Below, one piece after another: positions 8,863 to 19,403 of a DNA stretch of 64,000 bases; the first letter of the stretch is position 1; each line of letters opens with the position of its first letter. The stretch is taken from NCBI RefSeq assembly GCF_019933155.2, contig NZ_CP082944.1:4466001-4530000 (forward strand), read 5' to 3'. The stretch is from Metabacillus dongyingensis (lineage in GTDB: Bacteria; Bacillota; Bacilli; Bacillales; Bacillaceae). The position numbers and the translations under genes are program-made. A model generated the notes under the pieces. It was not told where the DNA came from, searched no databases, and saw only the letters and a program-made list of their open reading frames with translations.

Positions 8863-9763
8863 ATAGTTCTTCTATCCGGTTAAACTCCCGCAAGAGTCTC
8901 AGCTTTTCAAGCGTAATCCAGCCCTTCCATTCTTCTTTAGCAAGAAGCCAAATATCTTCATATTGCCCCCAAGACCAGGCTGGTGCAAAGCTGCCGTCAT
9001 CGGTTTGCTGTTCAATGATGAAATCAAGATTCTGTTCCACGCTTTCAGCGAATAATGGATAATACCTGGAGCTTGGTGACTGAATCACACCCGTCGGCTG
9101 GAGTCCGTATCCTATCCAGTCTTCTGGATTTCTGATGATGCATTTGCTAACAAATTCATCCAGATGAACGGTCATTTCACGGCGGGATACGTGCGGCGCT
9201 TTTTCAGCAAGTCTAAGATAGCAAAGCAATTCATGAAATTCATATTCCTGAAGGCCCTGAAGATGGCTGATTGCATGATCAGTCAATTCAGAAAGCATGC
9301 TTTCTGGTATCAATTTTTTATATTCATAAAAATAACCCAGTACTTCAGCATTTGGATTTCCCCAATCTGCCCCAGCCTTTTGGTAATTCCACCAGGGTGC
9401 CCTCGGTGCAGATTCTACCTCAGGGGGCACTTTTTCCCAACCATGAAGTTCTGGTTGATAGCTCTGAATGAAATAAGCAATAGCGTTGTTAAGAATTTCG
9501 TCTTCTTCATCCGCGTTCACTCTGGATAAATACTGCATGCCGACCGTTGAGGCAAGTGCTGATGAATCTGAACATCTGAAATCCGGCTCAAGTCCATTCC
9601 CGAAGCCGCCATCTTGATTCTGATATGTTTTAAGCTCCATTAGCACATCTTCTTTAGAGCCATTCTCAAATTCAAAAAGATATAAAGCGCGGTCAACCTT
9701 TCGCGCTTTTTCAAGCATAAATTTCCGCGCTTTAAGAAATTGCCCCTTTGTAAACTGCTTCAT
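8861..9763 (-). CDS. Prenyltransferase/squalene-cyclase-fold protein
   Basis: A 300-residue soluble protein. It shows repeated QW-like motifs of the alpha-alpha toroid fold, YQNQDGGFGNG near residue 48 and QQTDDGSFAP near 254. No DXDD or zinc-binding residues of true terpene cyclases or prenyltransferases are evident, so enzymatic activity is doubtful. It lies just downstream of the PAS kinase on the same strand (14 bases apart) and may be cotranscribed with it. Function unknown. Confidence 0.65.
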   Translation of the reverse strand: MKQFTKGQFLKARKFMLEKARKVDRALYLFEFENGSKEDVLMELKTYQNQDGGFGNGLEPDFRCSDSSALASTVGMQYLSRVNADEEDEILNNAIAYFIQSYQPELHGWEKVPPEVESAPRAPWWNYQKAGADWGNPNAEVLGYFYEYKKLIPESMLSELTDHAISHLQGLQEYEFHELLCYLRLAEKAPHVSRREMTVHLDEFVSKCIIRNPEDWIGYGLQPTGVIQSPSSRYYPLFAESVEQNLDFIIEQQTDDGSFAPAWSWGQYEDIWLLAKEEWKGWITLEKLRLLREFNRIEEL

Positions 9764-9777
9764 AACCTTAAGCCCCC

Positions 9778-11622
9778 CTACTTTTTCAGTCTGATGATTA
9801 CCTTTGTGCCTTTGCCAAGTTCGCTTTCCATTTTGAATTCCCCATTATGCTCGGTAATGATTTTGTTGCTGATTGTAAGACCCAGTCCAATGCCTTTTTC
9901 TTTTGTTGTAAAAAAAGGCGTTCCGAGTTTTTCCAGACGCTTTTCATCAATACCTGTCCCATTATCCTCAAACGTCAGCTGATAAAATAAATCATCCTTG
10001 TTTTCTCCTCTTATTTTAAGGCTGCCTCCGTCCGGCATAGCTTCTATGGCATTTTTCATAACATTGATGAATACTTGTTTCATTTGATTTTTTTCACATT
10101 CTATTTTTGCGGCATCTGAATCAAATTTAAGATCGATAGCCACATTTCTGAGGGAAGCCTCTGGATTTAATAAAATCATCGTGTCTTTAAGAAGTTCTAC
10201 AACATTAGTGCATTCTTTCAGATGAATAGCCTGGGGCCTTGCCAGTGCCATAAATTCATTGACGATCTGCTCAATTCGGCTTAATTCATCCATGATGACA
10301 TTCTGATATTTTATCTCATTCTGGTCCCTGTCTTTTTCAGTCAGCAGCTTAAAGAATCCCTTAATGGATGTAAGCGGATTCCTGATTTCATGGGCAACAC
10401 CAGCTGCAAGCTCCCCTAGTACGGTAAGCTTCTCATAGTTGCGGATATATTCTTCGACTTTTCTTTTTTCAGTAATATCCCTTGATATGAACACAATGCT
10501 TTCTGGGTCCCCATGCTGATTGAAAACAGCCATTCCTTTTCCCTCAAACAAGACAGCCTGTCCTGTATGACTGATCTTGTGATAAGGGATGGTGACAGGT
10601 CCTTTTGTGGTTAAAAGGGTGTGTATAATCCCTTCTGCTTTAGCATGATCATCAACAAGTATATATTTAAAGACATTTTGCCCGATCATACGCTCAGGCT
10701 CGTATCCCAGGACTTTTTTATAAGAGGGCGATGCGTATATATAATTTCCTTTAAGATCGACTACACATATTAAGTCGTTGCTGTGTTCTAAAATGATCCG
10801 GTACTTGCTTTCGCTTTTTCTCAATTTTTCTTCTGTTTGCTTCCGCTGTGTAATGTTTCTTGAAATGACGATCGCATGCTTTAAGGATTCATTTTCAGTG
10901 ACGGGAATTCCATGCGACTCAAGCCATATATAAGTATGATCCTTGCATAAATATCGATACTCAACCGTCATCTGTCTATTTTCCTTGAGCATTTTATAAA
11001 ATTGGCCGGCAATCAGCTCCCTGTCCTCCGGATGAACGAATTGAAAAGGAGTGTATCCGACTGCTTCTGATATATCATACCCAAGTACTTCTTTATAAGA
11101 CGGAGATACATAGGTGAAAAGTCCGTTTGCATCTAGAAGCCCAACGATATCACGCATATTTTCAGTAATCAGACGGAACTTTTTTATCGTTTCCTCGTGT
11201 TCTTGTTCAAGTTTTTTCTTAATTGTGACATCTCTTATAATCACCTGGGTGGATTGCCTGTCCCCCCATATGTTTGGCAGTGATGTTACTTCCATGGTTA
11301 AGGGCAATCCTCGTCTGGTATACCAGATCTGTTCCATTGAAGACGGTGTGAAACCATTTTTTGTATCGGTGATCCGCTGCTCAATTATCTCTCTATGCTG
11401 AGGATCAATTGAATTCCAGATGGATTTTCCAATGAGATCCTCCTTGCACTTTAACTCTAACAGATTCATGGCAGAAGGATTTATATATGTCCACTTTCGG
11501 TTTTCGTGAATTAAAAATGCGGTTGGAGAGTTCTCAAGCTGATTAAGATAGACTTCCATTAAGCCATCGAGTCTTTCCTGAGAAAGAAATTTCTCTTCAT
11601 GAGCCTGTTCTTGCTTCTTCAT
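9778..11622 (-). CDS. PAS-domain sensor histidine kinase (sporulation-kinase type)
   Basis: A 614-residue kinase without membrane helices. Three PAS segments lie at about residues 25-135, 145-260 and 270-385, each followed by a PAC-like tail (VIIRDVTIKKK, VISRNITQRKQ, VFISRDITEKRK). The phospho-acceptor H-box GVAHEIRNPLTSIKG is near residue 410; the N, G1 (EDNGTGID), F (PFFTTKEKG) and G2 boxes (GLGLTISNKI) follow. The H-box closely matches KinA/KinE-type kinases that feed the Spo0 phosphorelay, an assignment by similarity only. No response regulator is adjacent, as is usual for such orphan kinases. Confidence 0.88.
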   Translation of the reverse strand: MKKQEQAHEEKFLSQERLDGLMEVYLNQLENSPTAFLIHENRKWTYINPSAMNLLELKCKEDLIGKSIWNSIDPQHREIIEQRITDTKNGFTPSSMEQIWYTRRGLPLTMEVTSLPNIWGDRQSTQVIIRDVTIKKKLEQEHEETIKKFRLITENMRDIVGLLDANGLFTYVSPSYKEVLGYDISEAVGYTPFQFVHPEDRELIAGQFYKMLKENRQMTVEYRYLCKDHTYIWLESHGIPVTENESLKHAIVISRNITQRKQTEEKLRKSESKYRIILEHSNDLICVVDLKGNYIYASPSYKKVLGYEPERMIGQNVFKYILVDDHAKAEGIIHTLLTTKGPVTIPYHKISHTGQAVLFEGKGMAVFNQHGDPESIVFISRDITEKRKVEEYIRNYEKLTVLGELAAGVAHEIRNPLTSIKGFFKLLTEKDRDQNEIKYQNVIMDELSRIEQIVNEFMALARPQAIHLKECTNVVELLKDTMILLNPEASLRNVAIDLKFDSDAAKIECEKNQMKQVFINVMKNAIEAMPDGGSLKIRGENKDDLFYQLTFEDNGTGIDEKRLEKLGTPFFTTKEKGIGLGLTISNKIITEHNGEFKMESELGKGTKVIIRLKK

Positions 11623-11713
11623 CGCGGTCCATCTCCTCCAAATACATACATATCCTTAATATATCAAAAATTCAATTAATAAGGTACTGCCCTAGTAGCG
11701 AATAAATAAAAAG

Positions 11714-11737
11714 CCCGTATTTTATGATCAATACGGG
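11714..11737 (-). terminator. Orphan terminator-like hairpin upstream of the kinase
   Basis: CCCGTATT/AATACGGG stem; on the minus strand it is followed by CTTTTT. No gene is visible upstream of it on that strand, so it may end an unseen small transcript or be a relic. Confidence 0.45.
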
Positions 11738-12027
11738 ATGTGTTTCTAATGAATTTTGACTCTTCCACGGCATTGTTGATTTTCACTCACTTTTAATGAA
11801 GCTTCGTATTAGCCATTAATTAATAATCCCATGGTGGACTATTTCCACACTTACTTTAGGTTCAATCAGGATGTTTGGATAATCCTCCTCCCATTTTACC
11901 TTTTTCCAGATAGCGGGATGATAGGCAATGAGCTCTCTCCCAATACCAACGGACTGAAATCAGGTACAATGAACCACATGATTGTTTCTCAAGCATACTC
12001 AAAATTTATAATTGTGAAAATTATCAC

Positions 12028-12057
12028 TTGCAAGATTGCCGATTTACCTGCTATATT
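12028..12057 (+). promoter_or_regulatory. Probable sigma-A promoter of the thiC transcript
   Basis: TTGCAA (12028-12033) and TATATT (12052-12057) with an 18-bp spacer, just upstream of the THI-box. Confidence 0.5.
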
Positions 12058-12080
12058 GCTAACAAATGAATATTTTTTCA

Positions 12081-12178
12081 TTCTGCTGGGGGAGTCCATG
12101 ATGCTGGACTGAGAGAAGAACGCAATTCTTTGACCCTTTGAACCTGATCTGGATGATACCAGCGTAGGGAAGCGGTGT
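12081..12178 (+). ncRNA. TPP riboswitch (THI-box)
   Basis: The conserved elements occur in order: a GGGGGAGTCC strand, CTGAGAG, TTTGACCC, TTGAACCTGATCTGG, ATACCAGCG and TAGGGAAG. These are the thiamine pyrophosphate aptamer core and closing stem. A terminator at 12220-12250 follows, and thiC begins 60 bases after it, so the expected mechanism is premature termination when TPP is bound. Confidence 0.95.
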
Positions 12179-12219
12179 GGCGTAGGCCGTTTTTTTTGGC
12201 TTTTTACACATACTGTTCC

Positions 12220-14019
<1,800 letters not shown>

Positions 14020-14196
14020 ACCATTTAGGCTGTGAACGTTCTGCCGGTTCATTGAATCATTTTAGGGGCGAACCTTGTATTACTTTCCAAACCGGTCCAT
14101 TTACTGTCCGAAATGTCCGTAATACTGGCGAAAAACAGGAAAATACTTTCTTATTTGAATGAAATACTTTCTTTTTTACAAAAATCTCCTAAACCA

Positions 14197-14232
14197 TAAA
14201 AAAACAGCGGAATGCATGCATTCCGCTTTTTT
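14197..14232. terminator. Bidirectional terminator between thiC and nox
   Basis: A 22-bp perfect palindrome (14206-14227, AGCGGAATG at each end) flanked by an A run and a T run; the two genes converge on it. Confidence 0.85.
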
Positions 14233-14238
14233 CATCTA

Positions 14239-15570
14239 TTACTGTATCGCCTGCAAACCAGCCTGGTTCAAGAAGTTCCAAGGCTTGTTGTAATGAGGCT
14301 GGAAGAAGAAGTCGACAAAGCCAAGCTCATCAATCGTCATGCGATTTTGGATGCAGACTGATAGAGTATTAATTGATTGAGTCAAATCCGCTTTTGACAT
14401 CACTTGTGCACCGACAATTCTTCTTGTCTCTTCTTCATAAACGACCTTTAAAGTGACAGGTTCATAGGAGGGCATAAACTCAGGGCGATCGTTTTCTAAG
14501 ATTGTGATACTTTTCACATTCATATCCATAAAAGAAGCAGCTGTTTCTGTCATGCCTGTTGAAGCGATGTTATTTTCATAAATTTTAATGCCTGATGTAC
14601 CTTGAGTACCCATATATTTAATCGTTTTGTTCACTAAGTTTTTAGCGACTAATGTTCCCATCCGGACGGCATTAGTAGCTAATGGAATATAAGCATGCTT
14701 CCCGGTTGGATTATAGAGAATCGCGCAGCTGTCGCCTGCTGCAAAAATATCTTCATTGCTTGTTTGCATATACTCATTTACGATTATAGCGCCATTATCA
14801 AGCATATCAACTTGCCCTTGAAGCAAACCTGTATTCGGCTTAAATCCTATGCAAAGAACAACTAGATCTGTCTCGTACGCGCCTTTGGTTGTCACTACTT
14901 TTGAAACATTGCCGTTTTCGCCTTCGAATTTGCTGACTGTTTCACCCAGAGCAAGAGTAATGCCGCGATTTTCAAATTCATCTTCAATGACTTCTGTATA
15001 TTCCGGATCTAGATATTTACTTAAAATGCGGTCTGAACTGTCTATTAAAGTAACATCTTTTCCGTATGATTCAAACGCTTCTACAAGCTCAATCCCAATA
15101 TAGCCTGCCCCGACTACTGTAATTTTCTGGGCCTCCTTCGCTTTTTCGATAATATTATTAGCGTGGTTAAAGTTTTTAGAAAGCACGATATTATTTAATT
15201 GAATTCCCTCAAGCGGAGGCACGATCGGCCATGAACCTGTTGTCATCACTAATTTATCATACGTATCTTCGAACGTTTCCCCTGTTTCAAGGTTTTCAGC
15301 TGTGAGTGTTTTCGCTTCTGAATCAATAGAAGTTACGGCATGCTTCATTTTCATCGCAACTCCCATGTTCTCAAGTTCTTGAGGTGAAGAGTAAAATAAG
15401 CCCTGTGCGTCCTGAACAACTCCTCCTACATATAATGCGATGCCGCAAGATAAGAAAGAGACATTATCATTTTTTTCATAAACGGTAATTGCTGCTTCCG
15501 GATAAAGCTTCGTCATATTTGAAACTGCTGCTGTTCCAGCATGTGTACATCCAATCACTGCGATTTTCAT
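14239..15570 (-). CDS. nox: FAD-dependent NADH oxidase (water-forming type)
   Basis: A 443-residue flavoprotein disulfide reductase homologue. The N-terminal dinucleotide motif is present in a Nox-typical form (VIGCTHAGTAA). The single redox cysteine is in SFLSCGIALYVGG (about residue 42), the NAD site is VVGAGYIGIELVE (near 153), and the FAD-binding DIFAAGDS is near 275. CoA-disulfide reductase and NADH peroxidase are close relatives, but the GCTHAGT start and the PQGLFYSSP block fit H2O-forming NADH oxidase best. It would regenerate NAD from NADH with oxygen, matching the Rex-like operators upstream. Confidence 0.85.
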   Translation of the reverse strand: MKIAVIGCTHAGTAAVSNMTKLYPEAAITVYEKNDNVSFLSCGIALYVGGVVQDAQGLFYSSPQELENMGVAMKMKHAVTSIDSEAKTLTAENLETGETFEDTYDKLVMTTGSWPIVPPLEGIQLNNIVLSKNFNHANNIIEKAKEAQKITVVGAGYIGIELVEAFESYGKDVTLIDSSDRILSKYLDPEYTEVIEDEFENRGITLALGETVSKFEGENGNVSKVVTTKGAYETDLVVLCIGFKPNTGLLQGQVDMLDNGAIIVNEYMQTSNEDIFAAGDSCAILYNPTGKHAYIPLATNAVRMGTLVAKNLVNKTIKYMGTQGTSGIKIYENNIASTGMTETAASFMDMNVKSITILENDRPEFMPSYEPVTLKVVYEEETRRIVGAQVMSKADLTQSINTLSVCIQNRMTIDELGFVDFFFQPHYNKPWNFLNQAGLQAIQ

Positions 15571-15597
15571 AAGTGCAGTTCCTCCCTTTAAAATAGT

Positions 15598-15615
15598 TTG
15601 TGAATGTTTTCACAT
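15598..15615. promoter_or_regulatory. Rex-like operator 1
   Basis: TTGTGAATGTTTTCACAT matches the Rex palindrome TTGTGAA-N4-TTCACAA in all but the last base. It lies in the untranslated leader of nox, 28 bases from the start codon. Confidence 0.75.
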
Positions 15616-15619
15616 TATA

Positions 15620-15637
15620 TTGTGAAGTAATTCACAT
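15620..15637. promoter_or_regulatory. Rex-like operator 2
   Basis: TTGTGAAGTAATTCACAT, just downstream of the -10 box of nox. Its start is 22 bp (two helical turns) from that of operator 1. Confidence 0.8.
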
Positions 15638-15653
15638 ACATTGCTTAATTCAT

Positions 15654-15682
15654 ATTATATTCCCTTATTTTTAAAAACGCAA
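15654..15682 (-). promoter_or_regulatory. Sigma-A promoter of nox
   Basis: On the minus strand, TTGCGT (15677-15682), a 17-bp spacer and TATAAT (15654-15659). Confidence 0.75.
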
Positions 15683-15688
15683 GAAATA

Positions 15689-15706
15689 TTGTGAAGTTTT
15701 TCACAT
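15689..15706. promoter_or_regulatory. Rex-like operator 3
   Basis: TTGTGAAGTTTTTCACAT immediately upstream of the nox -35 box, so the promoter is bracketed by Rex-like sites. It is also within 95 bp of the divergent permease gene. Confidence 0.8.
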
Positions 15707-15798
15707 AAAGTTTTTTTCCCTATTTATACCTATCCATCGTCCTATAGTCATGGTAAAATTTTTACAATACTCTGAAAAGTGAACGCGGGGTTTTTTAA

Positions 15799-16731
15799 AT
15801 GAAATCAACAATTGAAATCTCCAGGCATATCCTTCTTTTTCTCTTAATCGTTCTATCTCTCATTCTAGTCGTTCTATTCCCAAGAGATGTTGAAATAAGT
15901 GCTGAGGGCAGAGCACAGACTGTCATATTTGACTATCAATTTTCATGGTCTGCCTATCAAGAAAACATAACATCCTTTTTCAGCGGTCTTTATCAGGAAA
16001 AAAGCTTTGGACTGACCAAATATGAACGTCCTGTGGAAGAAGAAATGAAACTGTATTTTTCAAGAAGCATGAAAATCATTGTGACTGCTCTCATCCTTGG
16101 TTTGTTTTTCGGAATTCTGAAAGGAGTTTATGATGCAGCGCACCCGAGTTCGCTCGGAATGATTTTCGGAAAAGGATTTACATGGGTGCTGCAGGCCATC
16201 CCTGATTTCTTTCTGTTTCTCTGTTTACAATGGGTGCTCATCATCTATTTCAGGGAATATGCCGATATTTTTGGACACGAGAAATGGTACAGTTTTTTAT
16301 TTCCAGCTTTATTGGTATCCATTTACCCTGCCCTGTACATAAGCCGCATTACGGCTGCAACCTTTCAGGAACAGGAAAGCAAGCAATATATTACGGTTGC
16401 CCATTCAAAAGGGCTGCCGCAGGCTGTTATCACATTTAAGCATATTCTTAAAAACAGCGCAGTCCAAATCCTGAATCATACAAGTTCAATGATGATCTAT
16501 CTTCTTTCTAATCTGTTGCTTGTAGAATATCTGCTCGATTACAAGGGGGCTGCATACCGTCTATACGAAGCGTTTAATGTAACTCCTGTCTTAAGTGTTG
16601 GTTTGAACACAGCAATAGAGCAAAATGTCATCATCGTATTCGGCACTTGTTTCATGATTCTGGTTCTTATTGTTCAAATCACGAGCGGACTTATTAAAAG
16701 AATGATAGATCCAAGGGAGCGAGGGGCATGA
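15799..16731 (+). CDS. ABC transporter permease (DppB/OppB-like)
   Basis: A 310-residue membrane protein with an N-terminal helix (about 10-25), a long extracytoplasmic segment and five further helices. The binding-protein-dependent EAA-like loop is weak (around TVAHSKGLPQAVITFKHILK, near 200-220). The family normally works as a heterodimer with a DppC-like partner, which is the next gene, overlapping by four bases. No ATPase or solute-binding protein is adjacent, so the substrate is not assigned. It is divergent from nox. Confidence 0.75.
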   Translation: MKSTIEISRHILLFLLIVLSLILVVLFPRDVEISAEGRAQTVIFDYQFSWSAYQENITSFFSGLYQEKSFGLTKYERPVEEEMKLYFSRSMKIIVTALILGLFFGILKGVYDAAHPSSLGMIFGKGFTWVLQAIPDFFLFLCLQWVLIIYFREYADIFGHEKWYSFLFPALLVSIYPALYISRITAATFQEQESKQYITVAHSKGLPQAVITFKHILKNSAVQILNHTSSMMIYLLSNLLLVEYLLDYKGAAYRLYEAFNVTPVLSVGLNTAIEQNVIIVFGTCFMILVLIVQITSGLIKRMIDPRERGA

Positions 16732-17612
16732 GAAATAAAACCCTGTTATTCGGAAGCGTTATGCTTGCTGCTATTCTATTGATTTCTCTGATAGGCCCTC
16801 TTTTCCCCTTAGTACAAGCAGGGATAGAAGAACAGAGAATGGTTTTTATAAACAGCACCACCTATGAACGGGCACCATTCCCTCCCTCACTGCAGCATCC
16901 CTTTGGATCTGATGATGATGGGAGAGACATTCTCAGCCTCATTATCATGGGAGCAAAAGACACACTGCTCCTAATTTTCAGCATTACGGCCATAAGATAT
17001 CTAGCTGCCGTCTTACTTGCTTTTTTAGGCTCCAGCAAAAAAAGTCCGTTCCGGCTGCTGATTTATGGCTTAAACGGTTTTGCAGCAAGTCTTCCCTTAA
17101 TTTTCGCAGCCATTCTCTTTATTACAATGCCCATGTTTACCTTCAGCCCCAATCGCGTGCTCTGGGTTATTCTCTTTCTCTCACTGACTGATGCAGGCAG
17201 AGTTGCTTTTATTATTCAGCAATCGATGAGCAGCCTTTCTCATTCTCAATTTGTAGAAGCAGGAGTAACTGTCGGCAATAACCAAATGGGACTTTTCATT
17301 CGCTATTACCTGCCAAATTTATTGCCGGAGCTGATCGTTCAATTTTTTATGGACCTTGGAAAAGTTGCACTTTTGTTGGGCCAGCTCGGGATTCTATCTA
17401 TTTTTGTCACACAGGTTTTTGTTCAGACTACCTATGGATATGGAGAACTGCAAAATACTAGCCTGAATTGGTCTACTCTTCTCGGCATGGCGAGATCAGA
17501 TATATTAAGAGGCTTCTGGATTCCATTTTTTCCTGCACTCTCCCTGACATTGCTGATTTTCACCTTTAACATGATCAGTGAAGGTCTCAGACAGCATTTC
17601 AGCCGTGCTTAA
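16728..17612 (+). CDS. ABC transporter permease (DppC/OppC-like)
   Basis: A 294-residue permease. The segment HPFGSDDDGRDILSLIIMGAKDTLL (split by family into HPFGSDDDGRD and the helix after it) is typical of the N-terminal region of DppC-type permeases. Five or six helices follow, with an EAA-like loop near VEAGVTVGNNQ. It overlaps the upstream permease by ATGA, so the pair is cotranslated, and ends at a strong terminator. The transporter must borrow an ATPase and a binding protein from elsewhere, or the set was broken. Confidence 0.78.
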   Translation: MRNKTLLFGSVMLAAILLISLIGPLFPLVQAGIEEQRMVFINSTTYERAPFPPSLQHPFGSDDDGRDILSLIIMGAKDTLLLIFSITAIRYLAAVLLAFLGSSKKSPFRLLIYGLNGFAASLPLIFAAILFITMPMFTFSPNRVLWVILFLSLTDAGRVAFIIQQSMSSLSHSQFVEAGVTVGNNQMGLFIRYYLPNLLPELIVQFFMDLGKVALLLGQLGILSIFVTQVFVQTTYGYGELQNTSLNWSTLLGMARSDILRGFWIPFFPALSLTLLIFTFNMISEGLRQHFSRA

Positions 17613-17631
17613 ACGGTGTTATAATAGCGAA

Positions 17632-17665
17632 TGCCTGACTGCAGAGACAGTCAGGCACCTTTTTT
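17632..17665 (+). terminator. Terminator after the permease pair
   Basis: Stem TGCCTGACTG/CAGTCAGGCA with six T following; it overlaps the end of convergent corA. Confidence 0.9.
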
Positions 17666-18620
17666 ATATTTGGTCTTTATCAAACCATCCCTTCCGTTTA
17701 AACCAAATAAACATCATGAAACTTAAAAAGCCCATTCCGCCAAGCACATAAAAATAACCGTACTCCCACCTGAGTTCAGGCATGTTCTCAAAATTCATTC
17801 CATATACCCCCGCTATAAATGTCAGCGGCATAAATATTGTTGTAATCACAGTCAGCGTCATCATCACAGTATTTGCGCGATAAGAGTTGACTGAGATATA
17901 ATTTTCTCTAATTTCAGCAGTGAAATCCATATTGGCAGAAATCAGCTCGGACAGCTTTATTAGATGGTCATATACATTCATGAAATACGTTCTTTCACTC
18001 TTTGGGATACTCAGTCTTTCTGAATTTAATAGCCGGTAAAGCAAATCTCTCATTGGAAAAATGGTCCGCTTTAGCTTAAGAAGCCCTGAACGCGTTTCAA
18101 AAACCTGCTTCATTATCTGCTTTATTCTGTATTCCCCGCTCTCAAGCGCATTCAGCGTCTCTTCCATTTCTGTTATACGCGGAAAATAGAAATCAACCAG
18201 TTTATCTAACAATTCATAAAAGACATAATTGGGTGTAAGAGATTTCACATGATTTACTTGCTTTATTTTTTCATAAAGAAGCTCTGTTTCTTCAGACTGA
18301 TGTAAATGAAAGGTCACAATATACTTATCAGACAAGAAAACATCCAGCTCCTCGGCCTCCATTGTTTCTTTATTGATAGAATGAAGAACGAAGAAATGAT
18401 ACCCTTCATAATAGTCAAGCTTTGGCCGCTGCAAAAAATGAAAACAGTCCTCAATTGCAAGAGGATGAAAATTAAAAAGATCCTTTAACACTTTCCCTTC
18501 CCAATCTTTTTCAGGGTAAATATCAAGCCAGACCATTTTATATGAATCAAGTGAAAAATTCTTTAAATCGACAGAATGAATGATACTGCCGCTATGATCG
18601 ACTGCCATCGTCTTAATCAA
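17664..18620 (-). CDS. corA: CorA-type magnesium transporter
   Basis: A 318-residue protein with a soluble acidic N-terminal domain, a long helix, and two C-terminal membrane helices (about 262-280 and 291-309). The selectivity motif YGMNFENMPE lies between them. The last residues are basic (KRKGWFDKDQ), as in the family. The start is TTG 18620 with GGAG upstream; MAVDHSG at 18608 is an alternative. It transports Mg2+ (sometimes Co2+ or Ni2+) as a pentamer. Confidence 0.92.
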   Translation of the reverse strand: MIKTMAVDHSGSIIHSVDLKNFSLDSYKMVWLDIYPEKDWEGKVLKDLFNFHPLAIEDCFHFLQRPKLDYYEGYHFFVLHSINKETMEAEELDVFLSDKYIVTFHLHQSEETELLYEKIKQVNHVKSLTPNYVFYELLDKLVDFYFPRITEMEETLNALESGEYRIKQIMKQVFETRSGLLKLKRTIFPMRDLLYRLLNSERLSIPKSERTYFMNVYDHLIKLSELISANMDFTAEIRENYISVNSYRANTVMMTLTVITTIFMPLTFIAGVYGMNFENMPELRWEYGYFYVLGGMGFLSFMMFIWFKRKGWFDKDQI

Positions 18621-18635
18621 TTTGTTCCATCTCCT

Positions 18636-19403
18636 TTAAATTGACACATCCCGCTTCGTAAAAGCAGCCCAGGCCGCTGCAAAAAAGATGCACAAATAAA
18701 TACATAAAACAGCAATTGAAAAGCCCATTGTTGTCCCCTCAAATAACGGCCTGTTCCCTTCAAGATGCTGCTTGAGGCTGGTGTTGGCAAACAAGATGTA
18801 TTTTCCCCACTCAAGGTTATAATGAGCAAGCAGCTGAACGAAGGTTTTACCTGAAAACGTGATGAACATCGACAGGCCTATAGCGAGAGAGCTGTTTCTA
18901 AATACCGCAGAAATCATAAAAGCGAACGTTGATATCATGATCATCTCAATCAAAACGGTAAGATAGTTCAGGCTGATGCCTTTCATTAACTCTGTATCGC
19001 CCGTTCCGCCCTCTGTCCCAAAGAAAAGCAGTCCGAGCAAAATAGACAGGGCAAAGTAGAAGAGTAAAAAGTACAATCCGAACAAAACAGTAGTGATGTA
19101 TTTCGACAGGAGAATTTTCGTGCGGACTACAGGGCGGATGAGCAGGAACTTAATGGTTCCCCACGTAAATTCATTTGCCACAATCGCTCCCGCAATTACA
19201 AGTGAAAAGAAAGGCAGAACAAATAAGAAGCCTGTAGTCAGAGATACATACCCCAGTACATTTTCATCTGTTCCGGCTCCGGAAAACATTCGTTTTGATA
19301 TGACTGCCATTAATATACTGATCACAGCAAGTGTAATAAAAAGGACATTGGTGCTTTTCTGAAAAAGCAACTTCATATGCTCGATTTTAATTAACTTCAT
19401 CAT
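18636..19403 (-). CDS. ABC-2 type transporter permease
   Basis: A 256-residue protein with six hydrophobic helices and no signal peptide, beginning MMKLIKIEHMKLLFQKS. The start is ATG 19403, with GGAGG nine bases upstream, inside the last codons of the ATPase gene (17-bp overlap). The frame extends further 5' but lies within the ATPase. It forms a two-component exporter with that ATPase, like BcrAB-type peptide or antibiotic efflux/immunity systems. Substrate unknown. Confidence 0.8.
   Translation of the reverse strand: MMKLIKIEHMKLLFQKSTNVLFITLAVISILMAVISKRMFSGAGTDENVLGYVSLTTGFLFVLPFFSLVIAGAIVANEFTWGTIKFLLIRPVVRTKILLSKYITTVLFGLYFLLFYFALSILLGLLFFGTEGGTGDTELMKGISLNYLTVLIEMIMISTFAFMISAVFRNSSLAIGLSMFITFSGKTFVQLLAHYNLEWGKYILFANTSLKQHLEGNRPLFEGTTMGFSIAVLCIYLCIFFAAAWAAFTKRDVSI

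Noticed and set aside
11831..12112. 93-residue plus-strand ORF before thiC
   Set aside because: It overlaps the thiC promoter and riboswitch, which explain the conservation there.
14239..15570. Coenzyme A disulfide reductase
   Set aside because: Close homologue, but the N-terminal GCTHAGT form and Rex-like control fit NADH oxidase better; not fully excluded.
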